64,000 nt of DNA from Candidatus Pantoea floridensis. GTDB lineage: Bacteria > Pseudomonadota > Gammaproteobacteria > Enterobacterales > Enterobacteriaceae. Every line of letters begins with the position of its first letter. Within the stretch, counting starts at the first letter, position 1. The notes under the pieces were generated by a model. The model ran no database searches. It was given only the letters and a program-made list of their open reading frames with translations, and was not told the DNA's origin. The stretch covers positions 558,001-622,000 of the forward strand of contig NZ_OCMY01000002.1 in the NCBI RefSeq assembly GCF_900215435.1, in the 5' to 3' direction. Below are positions 17,690-27,106 of the stretch, one piece after another. Both the position numbers and the translations under genes were made by a program.

Positions 17690-18374
17690 GACGCGCTGCG
17701 GCCTGCTCGGTTGCCACGCAACGGCGGGCAATAAATTCTGCTATCTGCGCTTTCGCCTCTGCCAGGCGCGCCGGTGAGGCACTGCGTGGAGAACCAGAAT
17801 GGAATGGCGGTGCCGGATCGTACTCCATTTGCAGTTGGATATTTTCCGCAATCTCACGTCCAAACAGCTCTTCCGCTACCGTTAAGGCGAAATCGATGCC
17901 CGATGTAACGCCTGCGCCAGTGATACGGTTGCGGTCACGTACCACGCGCTCTGACACCGGCGTGGCGCCCAGCAGGCTAAGCTGATCGAGCGAACCCCAA
18001 TGCGAGGTCGCGCGATATCCCTGCAATAATCCTGCAGCACCCAAAATCAGCGAACCGGTACACACCGACGTTACCCACTGTGCGTTTTCCGCCATGCGGC
18101 GCACGAACTCCAGCGTGTCGTCATCGTCCATCAGCGCAATCTGCCCGGGACCGCCGGGGATGCAGATCAGATCGAGTTTGGGGCAGTCAGCAAACGTGGC
18201 GGTGGGCACGATGGCCAGGCCACGATCGGACATCACCGGCTGCCGATCTTTCCAAATCAGATAATTAGTGACGTTCGGCATGCGGGCGAAGACTTCCCAC
18301 GGACCGGTCAGATCGAGTTGCGTTACGTTGGGATACAGCAGCAAACCAATAGTCATAGACGAAGAAGCGGCCAT
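17679..18374 (-). CDS. DJ-1/PfpI-family protein, isonitrile-hydratase-like
   Basis: A 231-residue cytoplasmic protein of the DJ-1/PfpI superfamily. The nucleophile elbow is VTSVCTGSLILGAAGLL, with the cysteine usual for the InhA/isonitrile hydratase group, and LDLICIPGGPGQ lies upstream of it. The ATG at 18372-18374 is chosen because GGAG stands 6 nt before it; longer frames begin with TTG. The C-terminal 10-15 residues run into the remains of another gene, so the tail may not be original. The reaction is inferred at family level. Confidence 0.8.
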   Translation of the reverse strand: MAASSSMTIGLLLYPNVTQLDLTGPWEVFARMPNVTNYLIWKDRQPVMSDRGLAIVPTATFADCPKLDLICIPGGPGQIALMDDDDTLEFVRRMAENAQWVTSVCTGSLILGAAGLLQGYRATSHWGSLDQLSLLGATPVSERVVRDRNRITGAGVTSGIDFALTVAEELFGREIAENIQLQMEYDPAPPFHSGSPRSASPARLAEAKAQIAEFIARRCVATEQAAARLKR

Positions 18375-18436
18375 GATAATCTCCATGAGCAATCAGAGCG
18401 TTATCATGGCCTTGCTTTTCAAAGGAACGCAATGGA

Positions 18437-19963
18437 TTAATTCAGCAGGGGTTTGGCCTGCGGCTGTTTCACACCGTCTGCCAGTGCAAACAGTGCTGCC
18501 ACCCGCTCTTTCTCTTTAGCATCAACCGGGATCAGCAGGCCGCAGATCACAAACACCGCGACGTTACCCGCCAGACCGACAATGCCGCTGGTCAGTGAAC
18601 CCAGAGCCGGTATGTCATCCGGATAGAATACCGTCAGCACAATGGCGATAATGATGCCGCTCATCATGCCGAGCAGCGCGCCTTGCTTGTTGCCAAAACG
18701 ACTAAAGATGCCGAAGAACAGCGGTACCGCCAGCTGAATAATGCCCTGATACGAGATCTGCGCCAGCAGCTGCAACCGCGAATAGTTAAAGGTGAAATAA
18801 GCCAGCAACGCGGCGGCGACAATAAACACCACCATGCCTGATTTCGCCAGCACCGTTAACTGACGATCGCTTCGCGGTTTATTCCAGGTGGCGAGATCAT
18901 TGGCGAACTGCGTGCCACATACCTGCACACACCCATCCACGTGACCAATGCTTGCCGCCAGCACAATCACTAGGGCGATTGCCAGCAGCCACGGGCCGCC
19001 TTGATCGAACAACGCGGTAAAGAAGCCGTTTTGTGGATTGGCCTGCACGTTTGCATCCTGGCTCACCGCGGTCGCAAACAGCATCAGGATGGCGTAGAAA
19101 CCGCCCACCAGCAGAATAGTCAGCAGCGTACCTTTCTTCACTGCGCGAATACCGCTGGCGGTATAGATGCGCTGGAAGCTCATCGGCCAGCACATCGATC
19201 CGATAACGCCGGTGAAGATCAGGCTGAACATGTACCACGGACCGTAATGCGAGCCTTCCGCACCTGGAATTTGCAGCATTGCCGGTGGCAGCGAGGCGAG
19301 TTGACCAAAACCGTGATCGCCGCTAAATAGCAGGATGACACACACCAACGCGCCCAGCCCGTAAGCGATAATGCCCTGATACATATCGGTCATGATCAGC
19401 CCACGCATGCCCATGCTCACCGTCCAGTACTGCCGCACCAGAATCAACAATACGCCTGCGATTAGGCAAGTGGTGACGCCCCAGCGGCCAAAACTGGCGA
19501 ATTCAACCAGTAGCGCGAGAGCCTGAATCCCCATGACCACCCACGGGAATACGCAGATAATGCCGATGATTGACGCCACGCGTTTCACTGCCGGACTGTT
19601 GAAGCGCATGCCCAGCAGATCGGGTTGCGTGGTCAGGTTAAAGTGTTGCCCCCATTTCCACGCGCGACGCGCCATCAAATACATCGCCGTTACGCCTAAC
19701 GTGGAGTAAACCGCACCGTAAAAACCGATCACGCCACTGACCGACAGGGCGAAGAACGCGGTAAAGGTTGCGCCCGGCCACCATGAGTTGGTATAGCTCA
19801 TGGCGATATACCACGGCCCGTACGAGCGCCCGCCGACGGCATAATCGGAAAATGACGTGCTTTTACGATTGGTGGCATAAAGCACCGCGATCATGATGGC
19901 CAGAAATAGGCCAATCATGCCGAAAGTAATGACGTAGTGGGGTTCTGCCGCACTGATTTTCAT
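18437..19963 (-). CDS. Sodium:solute symporter (SSS family)
   Basis: A 508-residue inner-membrane protein with 12-13 predicted helices. Family features include FSDYAVGGRSYGPWYIAMSYTNSWWPGATF near the N-terminus and the GHVDGCVQ region. PanF-type carriers are close relatives. It overlaps the small membrane protein gene upstream by 4 bp, forming a pair like yhdT-panF. As the last gene of the 25.8-18.4 kb cluster it probably imports the compound that the amidase and amidohydrolase act upon. The substrate is unproven. Confidence 0.88.
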   Translation of the reverse strand: MKISAAEPHYVITFGMIGLFLAIMIAVLYATNRKSTSFSDYAVGGRSYGPWYIAMSYTNSWWPGATFTAFFALSVSGVIGFYGAVYSTLGVTAMYLMARRAWKWGQHFNLTTQPDLLGMRFNSPAVKRVASIIGIICVFPWVVMGIQALALLVEFASFGRWGVTTCLIAGVLLILVRQYWTVSMGMRGLIMTDMYQGIIAYGLGALVCVILLFSGDHGFGQLASLPPAMLQIPGAEGSHYGPWYMFSLIFTGVIGSMCWPMSFQRIYTASGIRAVKKGTLLTILLVGGFYAILMLFATAVSQDANVQANPQNGFFTALFDQGGPWLLAIALVIVLAASIGHVDGCVQVCGTQFANDLATWNKPRSDRQLTVLAKSGMVVFIVAAALLAYFTFNYSRLQLLAQISYQGIIQLAVPLFFGIFSRFGNKQGALLGMMSGIIIAIVLTVFYPDDIPALGSLTSGIVGLAGNVAVFVICGLLIPVDAKEKERVAALFALADGVKQPQAKPLLN

Positions 19964-20229
19964 GATACTTCCTCATCGGCCGGAATTTCACCAAATGCGC
20001 ATTCCGCGAGATACATTACCCATAAACCAATACCTAAAAATACGGCTATCGCCAGCCAGTAAATAATCGGTAGCGGAATCCCAAGAAACAGAGCGCTGCT
20101 GCCACTTACACTTAAATAAAGTGGTGGGCAAAGCGCTAACAGTAATAATGCAAGCAGATAGATGGAAAAGACTTTATTTTTAATACTTATGCGGGCGCGC
20201 AGTTGTTGCCCGATGACCATCGAACTCAT
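19960..20229 (-). CDS. Small symporter-associated membrane protein (DUF997/YhdT-like)
   Basis: An 89-residue protein with two membrane helices (about 23-43 and 50-75) and an acidic C-terminus (GEIPADEEVS). E. coli YhdT, the partner of the PanF symporter, has the same two-helix plan and a similar acidic IPLEDDD end. The ATG at 20227-20229 has GGAG 6 nt before it; the longer frame has no ribosome site. It is translationally coupled to the symporter by a 4-bp overlap. Confidence 0.75.
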   Translation of the reverse strand: MSSMVIGQQLRARISIKNKVFSIYLLALLLLALCPPLYLSVSGSSALFLGIPLPIIYWLAIAVFLGIGLWVMYLAECAFGEIPADEEVS

Positions 20230-20376
20230 AGCGATCTCCTCAACGTTTATTGACGGTTTGCGCACTCCCTTACCTGCTGAAAACAGCATCTTCCTGGTGA
20301 ACTTAAAACACTTCAAGCTAAAACAGATTGAATAGCAGGTGCCTATGAATGTACACCCAGTGTGGCGACCGGCGGT

Positions 20377-21318
20377 TTATACCGCTCGCAGCCAATTCTC
20401 CCAGTCGGGATGATGTAATACACTGCGAGCGCGTAAATTCTTCCAGGCACCATATTTTGAAAAATCAAAATCAATATCTGCCACATGATGCTGAATAATA
20501 GCCCAGGTAGACCACTTCATATCGGCAAGATATTTATGGATCTGCACGCGCGCAAATAAAGCGCTATCCACTTTGCCAAAATAATCTTCCAGTAATTCGT
20601 GTTCAATTTGCGGTGTGAAAAACATTTCGCCAAACCACAATGCTAATTCATAGCAACGATCGTTATTTGACGCATATTCGAAATCCACCAGCCGAATATC
20701 CTGCTGCGCATTGAGCATGAAATTGCCGGCAAGCGTATCGTTCATGCAGGGTACTAAATCCAAACCGGCGGCCTCTAACGCCTGTTGTGCTCGCTCGGCT
20801 TGTTTGTGCAGCCATATCGCCTCTGCTGTAAAGACCACATTGAGCGCTTTGACTTGTTCAATGTGTTCGTTGAGCATGTCGAACACCGTTTTGTTCTGCT
20901 TGAGCAAAGGCTGATCGTTAAAGCTTTTCAGCCCATGCAGCGCGCGATGACGAATGGCCGGCTGCTGAAAATCGAGATTAGACGAGGCGCGCCAGCCATC
21001 AATAAATTCGAAGACTTCAACACCTAACTCGCGTAGAAAGGCCACCACCGGCACGCCGTAACCGGTTTGTGCGGCTTTCAGGCTCGCTTCATGTGCGGTT
21101 TCGCGGTTAATAAAGCGTTCGGTGCCTTCGCCGGGAATTTTGACAAAGTAGGCGCACGGCGCACCGTCGACTGAGACATGCCAGTTTGCGTTGGAAATTC
21201 CGCCGCTGACCGGACGATAATGTACCGCTCTGCCCTGCCATTCTGGCATGGCTGCAATTGCCTGCTCTACGCGCTGTTCCTGCCAGTTTTGAGCTTCTCC
21301 GGGACGTTTGCTCATCAT
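20377..21318 (-). CDS. APH/choline-kinase-like phosphotransferase 1
   Basis: A 313-residue protein of the kinase-like aminoglycoside/choline kinase superfamily. An N-terminal GGISNANWHV loop and a YFVKIP lysine suit ATP binding. The catalytic loop reads CMNDTLAGNF, with methionine where a histidine is usual, and LVDFEYAS supplies the metal-binding Asp. The length and the NDR..ELALWFGE segment fit bacterial choline/ethanolamine-kinase-like proteins. Its ATG overlaps the stop of the second phosphotransferase (ATGA), so the two are co-translated. The substrate is unknown, but probably an amino alcohol or similar product of the operon. Confidence 0.78.
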   Translation of the reverse strand: MMSKRPGEAQNWQEQRVEQAIAAMPEWQGRAVHYRPVSGGISNANWHVSVDGAPCAYFVKIPGEGTERFINRETAHEASLKAAQTGYGVPVVAFLRELGVEVFEFIDGWRASSNLDFQQPAIRHRALHGLKSFNDQPLLKQNKTVFDMLNEHIEQVKALNVVFTAEAIWLHKQAERAQQALEAAGLDLVPCMNDTLAGNFMLNAQQDIRLVDFEYASNNDRCYELALWFGEMFFTPQIEHELLEDYFGKVDSALFARVQIHKYLADMKWSTWAIIQHHVADIDFDFSKYGAWKNLRARSVLHHPDWENWLRAV

Positions 21319-22247
21319 GCTGCCTCCGCCGTTAGGGTTAACCATCGTTCAAAACGAGGATCGCTGGCGCTTTGTCGACAGCGCAGCAGCATCCATTGCC
21401 CTAGCTTGGCAAACTCAAGACCACGAGAACTGATGCTGCCGTTCAACATGCCCCACAGCGTCCAGTGATAATCATCAACCAGCGCGTACAGGCGGCAGCG
21501 CGCGACATCCGCTTCGCTACAGGCGCCACGCCAGGCACGAATTGCATCGCGCCAGCGATCGTCAGTGGGCAACTGTTCGTGGATCAAAGTAGCAATATCG
21601 TACCAGGCATCGCCCTGCGCAGCATAATCAAAATCCAGCATTTGCCAGTCGCCTTTGCTGTTGATCATCCAGTTGCTGGCAATATTGTCGCCGTGAATCA
21701 GCACGGGCTGATACGGCACAGCATTCAGTGCCTGCCAGGCCAAATCAACACACTCGCCGAGCCAAAGGAGGTCGTCCGGTAACACCACATTTTGCCGGGC
21801 AATGTGCTGACGCAGCTGCAACATATCCTGCTGACGCTGCTGGCTTGGCAGCGGTAAACCGGCGTGATGCAGTTTATCCAGGGTACGAGTGAGCGCGCTA
21901 AAGTGACGCGGATCGCGGAAGGTCTCCAGCTTCGCCCAGCGATAATCGGCATCCAGCGCCGCAAAAATCAGCACACCTAAATCGGCGTCAACGTGACAGA
22001 GTGCTGGCGCAATGCCCAGTTCTCCCGCCTGGCGGCTAATTTCCGTGGTGCGCTGCAGGTCGATCAGCGATTTTTGATCATCAAACAGGACTTTGGCGTA
22101 ATAGCGTGTCTCCGACGCTGTAACATAAAATCCCGCCCACTCCGTTGCTAAGCGATGCGGCGAAGCCACACCTGCGGTACCCGGCGCTATCACCACGCGT
22201 TGTGAAGGCTGCCAGCGCGCCAGCGCCTGCTCTAAACGTCCCATCAT
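21315..22247 (-). CDS. APH-like phosphotransferase 2
   Basis: A 310-residue kinase-like phosphotransferase with the complete Brenner motif LIHGDNIASNWM and the metal-binding LDFDYA. The N-terminal YYAKVLFDD supplies the lysine. It overlaps the amidohydrolase stop (ATGA) upstream and the first phosphotransferase downstream. The two paralogues are quite different in sequence, so they are not a recent duplication; they may form a heteromer or phosphorylate different groups. Confidence 0.78.
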   Translation of the reverse strand: MMGRLEQALARWQPSQRVVIAPGTAGVASPHRLATEWAGFYVTASETRYYAKVLFDDQKSLIDLQRTTEISRQAGELGIAPALCHVDADLGVLIFAALDADYRWAKLETFRDPRHFSALTRTLDKLHHAGLPLPSQQRQQDMLQLRQHIARQNVVLPDDLLWLGECVDLAWQALNAVPYQPVLIHGDNIASNWMINSKGDWQMLDFDYAAQGDAWYDIATLIHEQLPTDDRWRDAIRAWRGACSEADVARCRLYALVDDYHWTLWGMLNGSISSRGLEFAKLGQWMLLRCRQSASDPRFERWLTLTAEAA

Positions 22248-23515
22248 TCTGCGGCCTCCGGCGCTAAGCTGAGTTCACTGAGCATCGCCATCAGCACATC
22301 TAATCCGCGATGCAGATCTTGCTCGGCGGTAAATTCCCGTTCGTTATGCGAAAGCCCATTCACGCTCGGGACAAACAGCAACGCGCTGGGGCAGTGATAG
22401 CTCAGGCTGATGGCATCATGCCCCGCGACACTGCGCATTGGCATGGCGCTGAATCCCAGTTTTTCCGCCTGCGCCAGCGCCAGCTGACTGAGGCTGTTAT
22501 CCAACTGCTGACGCGGACGAAATTGTGCGCGGTCGAGGCTGACATCCGTCGCGGTTTGCTGGGCAATGGATTGCATCTGCTGACTGAAGCTGTCACGTAG
22601 TTGCTGCAGCAGTGCTTCATCAACAGAACGAAATTCGATAAACAGCGTTGCTTCACGGGTCACCACGTTAGGTGAATTGGGCGCCGTTTCCAGACGGCCA
22701 ACCGAAGTATGTAGTACCTCGCCGTGGCGATCGGCTTCAGCGCGCACCGCTACAATGGTCAGTGCCGCAGCTAACAGCGCATCGCGTCGGCGCGACATCA
22801 ATGCCGGACCGGTGTGATTTTGTTCGCCGCGAAAGGTCACCTGCCACTTCAGTGCTGCCCAGGTTTCCGTTACTACCCCAATCTGTTTTTGCTGTTGCTC
22901 AAGATGTGGACCTTGTTCAACATGCAACTCGAGGTAAGCCGCTAACGGCAGCGGGGGCAATGCGTTACCGTCATAGCCAATGCTGCGCAGTGCGGCTTGC
23001 AATGTCACACCTTCAGCATCTTCACAGGCCAGCGCGTGTTTAAGCGACAGTGCGCCAGTAAAGACAGAACTCCCGGTTAAGCTGGGTTGAAATCGCGCGC
23101 CCTCTTCGTTGGTCCAGTTTACTACCGCCAGATTACGCGCTGGTTTTTCGCTTAACTGACGCACCAGCGCCGCGATAGTGGCTGCTGCGCCGGTTACGCC
23201 GTATGCGCCATCGAATCGTCCGCCCTGCGGTTGACTGTCAAGATGTGAGCCGCACAGGATCCACGGCGCTCCTTCAACCAGCGTCATTAAGCCAAAAATA
23301 TTGCCAATTTCGTCGACATGAACCGAAAATCCCTGCTGCTTCAGCCAGAGGCAAAAGGCATCGCGCATCTGTTTATCCGCAGCCGAAGCAGTAAGACGAT
23401 GCAGACCACCCGCGTCAGTGGAACCAATGCTGCTGCTCAGCGCGAAAAGCGCGTCAAACGCCTGATAGTCTTGTGATGTCATCCGCGGCCGTGCCGGGAT
23501 GGAGGATGTTGACAT
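22244..23515 (-). CDS. M20 amidohydrolase, N-carbamoyl/allantoate (HyuC) type
   Basis: A 423-residue Zn-dependent hydrolase of the allantoate amidohydrolase/N-carbamoyl-L-amino-acid hydrolase group. Diagnostic segments are CGSHLDSQPQGGRFDGAYGV, VNWTNEEGARFQPSLTGS, LELHVEQGPHLE and FRGEQNHTGP. These enzymes release CO2 and ammonia or an amino acid from ureido or carbamoyl compounds. ATG 23515 has GGAG 7 nt upstream. The gene begins 62 nt inside the end of the DeoR gene, an unusually long same-strand overlap; an internal Met at 23482 would shorten it to 29 nt. Confidence 0.85.
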   Translation of the reverse strand: MSTSSIPARPRMTSQDYQAFDALFALSSSIGSTDAGGLHRLTASAADKQMRDAFCLWLKQQGFSVHVDEIGNIFGLMTLVEGAPWILCGSHLDSQPQGGRFDGAYGVTGAAATIAALVRQLSEKPARNLAVVNWTNEEGARFQPSLTGSSVFTGALSLKHALACEDAEGVTLQAALRSIGYDGNALPPLPLAAYLELHVEQGPHLEQQQKQIGVVTETWAALKWQVTFRGEQNHTGPALMSRRRDALLAAALTIVAVRAEADRHGEVLHTSVGRLETAPNSPNVVTREATLFIEFRSVDEALLQQLRDSFSQQMQSIAQQTATDVSLDRAQFRPRQQLDNSLSQLALAQAEKLGFSAMPMRSVAGHDAISLSYHCPSALLFVPSVNGLSHNEREFTAEQDLHRGLDVLMAMLSELSLAPEAAE

Positions 23516-24251
23516 GTGCATTCTCCAGACTCGCTACAAAAGCTGCCGCAGGAGGCGCATTGGTCACTAAGGTGTCGACCGCGCTAAACGGCAGCGTATT
23601 CACAAAGGTTCGCAGTCCAAATTTGCCTTCATCCGCCAGAATCACACTCTGACGGCAGTGCGTGCTCAGCACGCGCCGTAACAACGCCTCAGGCTCTTCG
23701 TAGTCCATAAAGCCGTTTTCCCGATCCACTGCGCCAATGCCCATGAAAGCGATGTCGTAGTGAAACTGCCGGGCAAACTCCAGCGTATGGGGGCCAATCA
23801 GTGCGTTATCATTTCGCCGAACGCGCCCTGGTGTTAGCGTCACAGCGTTCTCGCTTTGTTGCGTTAGCAACGCGGCGATATCCATCGAATTAGTAATAAT
23901 TTTCAGACGCGAAAAGCGCGTTAACTGCTGTGCCAGCGCCAGGGTTGAGGTGCCCGTATCAAGAAATAGTGCCATCCCCTCCTCCACCAGATCGCTGGCT
24001 AACTGTCCAATTCGCACTTTCGCCCGCGGTTTGATACGGCTGCGAATTTGCAGCGGCTGCTCCTCGCTGGAGACCGGCAAAATGGCCCCACCGTGCACTC
24101 GCCGTAATACGCCCTGCTCTTCAAGAAACTTCAAATCACGTCGAATAGTCTCTTCCGAGACCACAAACTTTTGCGCCAGCTCGGTCACGCGCACCCGTTT
24201 TTCGTGGCTCAAAATCCGTTTAATTTCATCGAGTCGCGGCTGATTGATCAT
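23454..24251 (-). CDS. DeoR/GlpR-family repressor
   Basis: A 265-residue regulator. The N-terminal HTH is complete: RLDEIKRILSHEKRVRVTELAQKF, then VSEETIRRDLKFLEEQGVLRRVHGGA. The sugar-phosphate-sensing C-terminal domain shows DTGTSTLALAQQL, ITNSMDIA and ADEGKFG. DeoR proteins usually respond to a phosphorylated intermediate, which suits an operon with two kinase-like proteins. It lies between amidase and amidohydrolase and probably regulates this cluster. Confidence 0.9.
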   Translation of the reverse strand: MINQPRLDEIKRILSHEKRVRVTELAQKFVVSEETIRRDLKFLEEQGVLRRVHGGAILPVSSEEQPLQIRSRIKPRAKVRIGQLASDLVEEGMALFLDTGTSTLALAQQLTRFSRLKIITNSMDIAALLTQQSENAVTLTPGRVRRNDNALIGPHTLEFARQFHYDIAFMGIGAVDRENGFMDYEEPEALLRRVLSTHCRQSVILADEGKFGLRTFVNTLPFSAVDTLVTNAPPAAAFVASLENAHVNILHPGTAADDITRLSGV

Positions 24252-24341
24252 GCTTACCCTTATGTTTTGCGGAGAAAAAACCAAGTATACCTGTAAGTTG
24301 ATCTCCGCTTTGCCAACACGCGATTAATCCGCTCGCGACGG

Positions 24342-25766
24342 TTAGAGCGCAGGGCAATGCTGGTCCCACGGCATCAACGCTTCCAGCGCCGCGCAGAACT
24401 GCAGGACATCCGCTTCGGCGTAACGCCGGCCAACAACCTGCAATCCCACCGGTAGACCTTCAGGGGTAAATCCGCAGGGTAGGGTGGCAGCGGGATTACC
24501 ACTCAAATTGAACGGCCAGGTAAAGGGCGTCCAGCGCGCCCACTCCACGCCGCTCTCACCCGCAGGTTGCGTTTCCGGCACGTGGCGATCGGCAGCAAAA
24601 GGCAAAATCGGCAACGTAGGCGTAATCAGCAAATCCACCTCATCGAACAGCGCATGTACCTGATTGGCGAAAGCCGCACGCTGTTTTTGTGCCGCAAGAT
24701 AATCAGCCAGATCGAGATGCTGCGCGCGTTCTATTAATGCAGCAAAGCCGGGATCGAGTTTGTCTAGCTGCTGTTTTAAGGCTGCACCGTAAGCAACACC
24801 CCGGCCGCCGCTCCACAACGTATCAAAGGTATCGAATGGCGTTGACCACTCCAGCGAACGGGCGGTCAGCGTGACCGGTAAGGCATGCGCAATATGTTCA
24901 ACGGCCTGCTCAACACAGGCGGCAATACGATCGTCCACCGGCGTATTAAACAGCGTTGGGCTGTAGCGCACCCGCAGCGGGGCTAACGGCGCATCACAGC
25001 GCTCCAGCCAGGATTCGGTTTTAGCGGGCAGCGCCTGATGGTCGCGTGCATCCGGACCGGAGAGCAGATCAAACAGCAGTGCGCTATCGCGTACCGTACG
25101 CGTCATCGGCCCGGCATGGCTGAGCATTTCAGTGGCGGACCATGGCCAGGTGGGAATGCGCCCCAGCGACGCTTTAAGTGCAAAAATGCCGCAAAAGGCC
25201 CCGGGAATTCGGACCGATCCCCCGCCATCCGAACCGAGTGCCGCAGGCACCATGCGTGCCGCCACGCTAATTGCCGAACCCGAGCTGGAGCCGCCGCTGG
25301 TAAGCCGGGGATCCCAGGGATTACGACCGTGGCCAAAAACCCGTGAATAGCTCGACCCCGTCCAGCCAAATTCGGTGGTCGCGGTTTTGCCAATAAGGAT
25401 GGCTCCCGCTTGCTTGAGACGCGCAATGATTGGCGCGTCACTGTCGGGAACATTATCAAGTGAGGTCAGCGAGCCTTTGGTCGTGCGCAGGCCAGCTGTT
25501 GAAAACAGATCTTTGATGCCAAAAGGGATGCCATGTAAAGGTCCACGCAGCACGCCCTGCTGACGCTCCAGGTCACATTGATGCGCGTCTTCAAGCGCTT
25601 GCTCAGCGTAAACATCGCCAAACGCATTCAATGTGGGATTGTGGGTTTTTATGTTTTCCAGGCAGCGCGCAACCAATGCCTCACTGCTGAGCTCACCCGC
25701 GTGCATTTGCTGCGATGCGCCAAGAACATCGGGCACGCTCTGCGATAAATTAGGTTCAACCGCCAT
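24342..25766 (-). CDS. Amidase-signature-family amidase
   Basis: A 474-residue Ser-Ser-Lys hydrolase that splits amides to acid plus amine or ammonia. The catalytic lysine is in GIPFGIKDLF, the cis-serine in TSGGSSSGSA and the nucleophile in GSDGGGSVRIPGAFCG. No signal peptide is seen, so it is cytoplasmic. It is the first gene of the cluster; DeoR follows after 90 bp. The substrate is unknown; the presence of a second amidohydrolase suggests stepwise removal of two amide groups. Confidence 0.88.
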   Translation of the reverse strand: MAVEPNLSQSVPDVLGASQQMHAGELSSEALVARCLENIKTHNPTLNAFGDVYAEQALEDAHQCDLERQQGVLRGPLHGIPFGIKDLFSTAGLRTTKGSLTSLDNVPDSDAPIIARLKQAGAILIGKTATTEFGWTGSSYSRVFGHGRNPWDPRLTSGGSSSGSAISVAARMVPAALGSDGGGSVRIPGAFCGIFALKASLGRIPTWPWSATEMLSHAGPMTRTVRDSALLFDLLSGPDARDHQALPAKTESWLERCDAPLAPLRVRYSPTLFNTPVDDRIAACVEQAVEHIAHALPVTLTARSLEWSTPFDTFDTLWSGGRGVAYGAALKQQLDKLDPGFAALIERAQHLDLADYLAAQKQRAAFANQVHALFDEVDLLITPTLPILPFAADRHVPETQPAGESGVEWARWTPFTWPFNLSGNPAATLPCGFTPEGLPVGLQVVGRRYAEADVLQFCAALEALMPWDQHCPAL

Positions 25767-26094
25767 TTTAACGCCCTGCCTTTCGCCTCAATAATGAGAC
25801 GATAGTGGCAAGTGTTGATGTGCGAATCAAGCCCGCACAGTGTGACTAATGTGGGATATGTTGTTTTTATCAGGGTGCAGTAATAGGAAAAGCCGATGGC
25901 TAAAAACCGGTAAAAATGACAGCAAGGTGACGAAAAAATGAAGAGTCATTTTTTAAAGCCGTATCCGCCCTCAGTTTTTCGCTTTGTGCAGCGGTGACGT
26001 TATTTTGCGTGGCAAGCAGCGGAACACGTCCTGAGCGGTCCATTGCAGACCGCTGTGATAATAAAAAAGTCTGAATAAAAAAGCGTCTGATGCG
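25767..26094. other. Intergenic region without a recognisable gene
   Basis: Holds the promoter side of the amidase operon. A 7-bp inverted repeat, AGCGGTC (26034-26040) and GACCGCT (26048-26054), lies downstream of the corA-like gene. One frame here looks like an export signal, but it has no start codon and no ribosome site. I see no other structure. Confidence 0.5.
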
Positions 26095-27099
26095 TTACAG
26101 CCAACTCGCTTTTTTCAGCCGCCACCACATCACACAACAAATCACTACCGTTACGCCCACCACCGCCGGATAGCCAAAGTGGGTATGCAATTCGGGCATA
26201 TCGGGGAAGTTCATGCCATACATGCTGAAGATAATTGTCGGTACGATCAGAATTGCACCCCAGCCGGCAAGTTTTTTATTCACTTCACTTTGCTGCACAG
26301 ATACCAGCGCCAGATTCACCTGCATGGCGCTGGTGAGCATCTCACGCATGTCTTCGGCATCGATCATTACGTGATGCGCATGATCCTGCACATCACGTAG
26401 ATAGGCGCGCAGATTTTTCGGAATGATATCTTCATGGAAGCGCACCAGCTGCTGGCAGATTTCAGTCACTGGCAGCGCCGCGTTGCGCAGCGCCAGCAGT
26501 TCACGCCGCAGATGATATACATTTTGTAGCGCATCGCTGTCGAAGCGGGTAGTAAACATCCCCTCTTCAAGTCCACCAATGCGCTCATTCAGTGATTCGG
26601 TGATTTTGCTGTAATTATCGACAATGAAATCAAGAATACAGTAGAGCGCATAGCCCGGTCCGCCACACAACATCGCGTGATTTTTCTCTGCTTTGCTGCG
26701 AATTTCCGCATAGCCCTCTGATGAACCATGACGCACGGTGATCAGGAAGTTTTTACCTAAGAAGAAGTGGGTTTCGCCAAAGCTGATGCGTTGTAGATCG
26801 TCCATATGTGCAGTTTTCACCACGATGAACACGGAATCGCCATACTGTTCAATCTTGGGTCGCTGATGTGCCACCAGCGCATCTTCGATCGCCAGTTCAT
26901 GCAGGCTGAATTCCTGTTGCAGCGTCTGCATAAAGGCCGGGTCGGGCTGATATAACCCCATCCAGACGAAGGAGTTTTCCTCTTTGAGCACTTCGCTAAT
27001 GTCGGCGACATCGACATGCTCTTCGCGCTTGCCGTGACGATAGGCGACGCAGTTGATTACCATATTTGGCCGGTCCTTGTTGTTTGCACCTTGAATCAT
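26095..27099 (-). CDS. CorA-family magnesium/cobalt transporter
   Basis: A 334-residue divalent-cation channel. A large cytoplasmic N-terminal domain is followed by two C-terminal membrane helices, the first ending in the family signature YGMNFPDMPE. The start is uncertain: ATG 27099 has AAGG at 5-nt spacing, while an internal ATG at 27063 lies where many CorA proteins begin. It is downstream of the acetyltransferase gene, 7 bp away. The ion is inferred from family. Confidence 0.88.
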   Translation of the reverse strand: MIQGANNKDRPNMVINCVAYRHGKREEHVDVADISEVLKEENSFVWMGLYQPDPAFMQTLQQEFSLHELAIEDALVAHQRPKIEQYGDSVFIVVKTAHMDDLQRISFGETHFFLGKNFLITVRHGSSEGYAEIRSKAEKNHAMLCGGPGYALYCILDFIVDNYSKITESLNERIGGLEEGMFTTRFDSDALQNVYHLRRELLALRNAALPVTEICQQLVRFHEDIIPKNLRAYLRDVQDHAHHVMIDAEDMREMLTSAMQVNLALVSVQQSEVNKKLAGWGAILIVPTIIFSMYGMNFPDMPELHTHFGYPAVVGVTVVICCVMWWRLKKASWL

Positions 27100-27106
27100 A
27101 ATAGCC

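Noticed and set aside
25920..26070. Signal-peptide-like frame (KAVSALSFSLCAAVTLFC)
   Set aside because: No start codon in frame after the preceding stop and no ribosome site.
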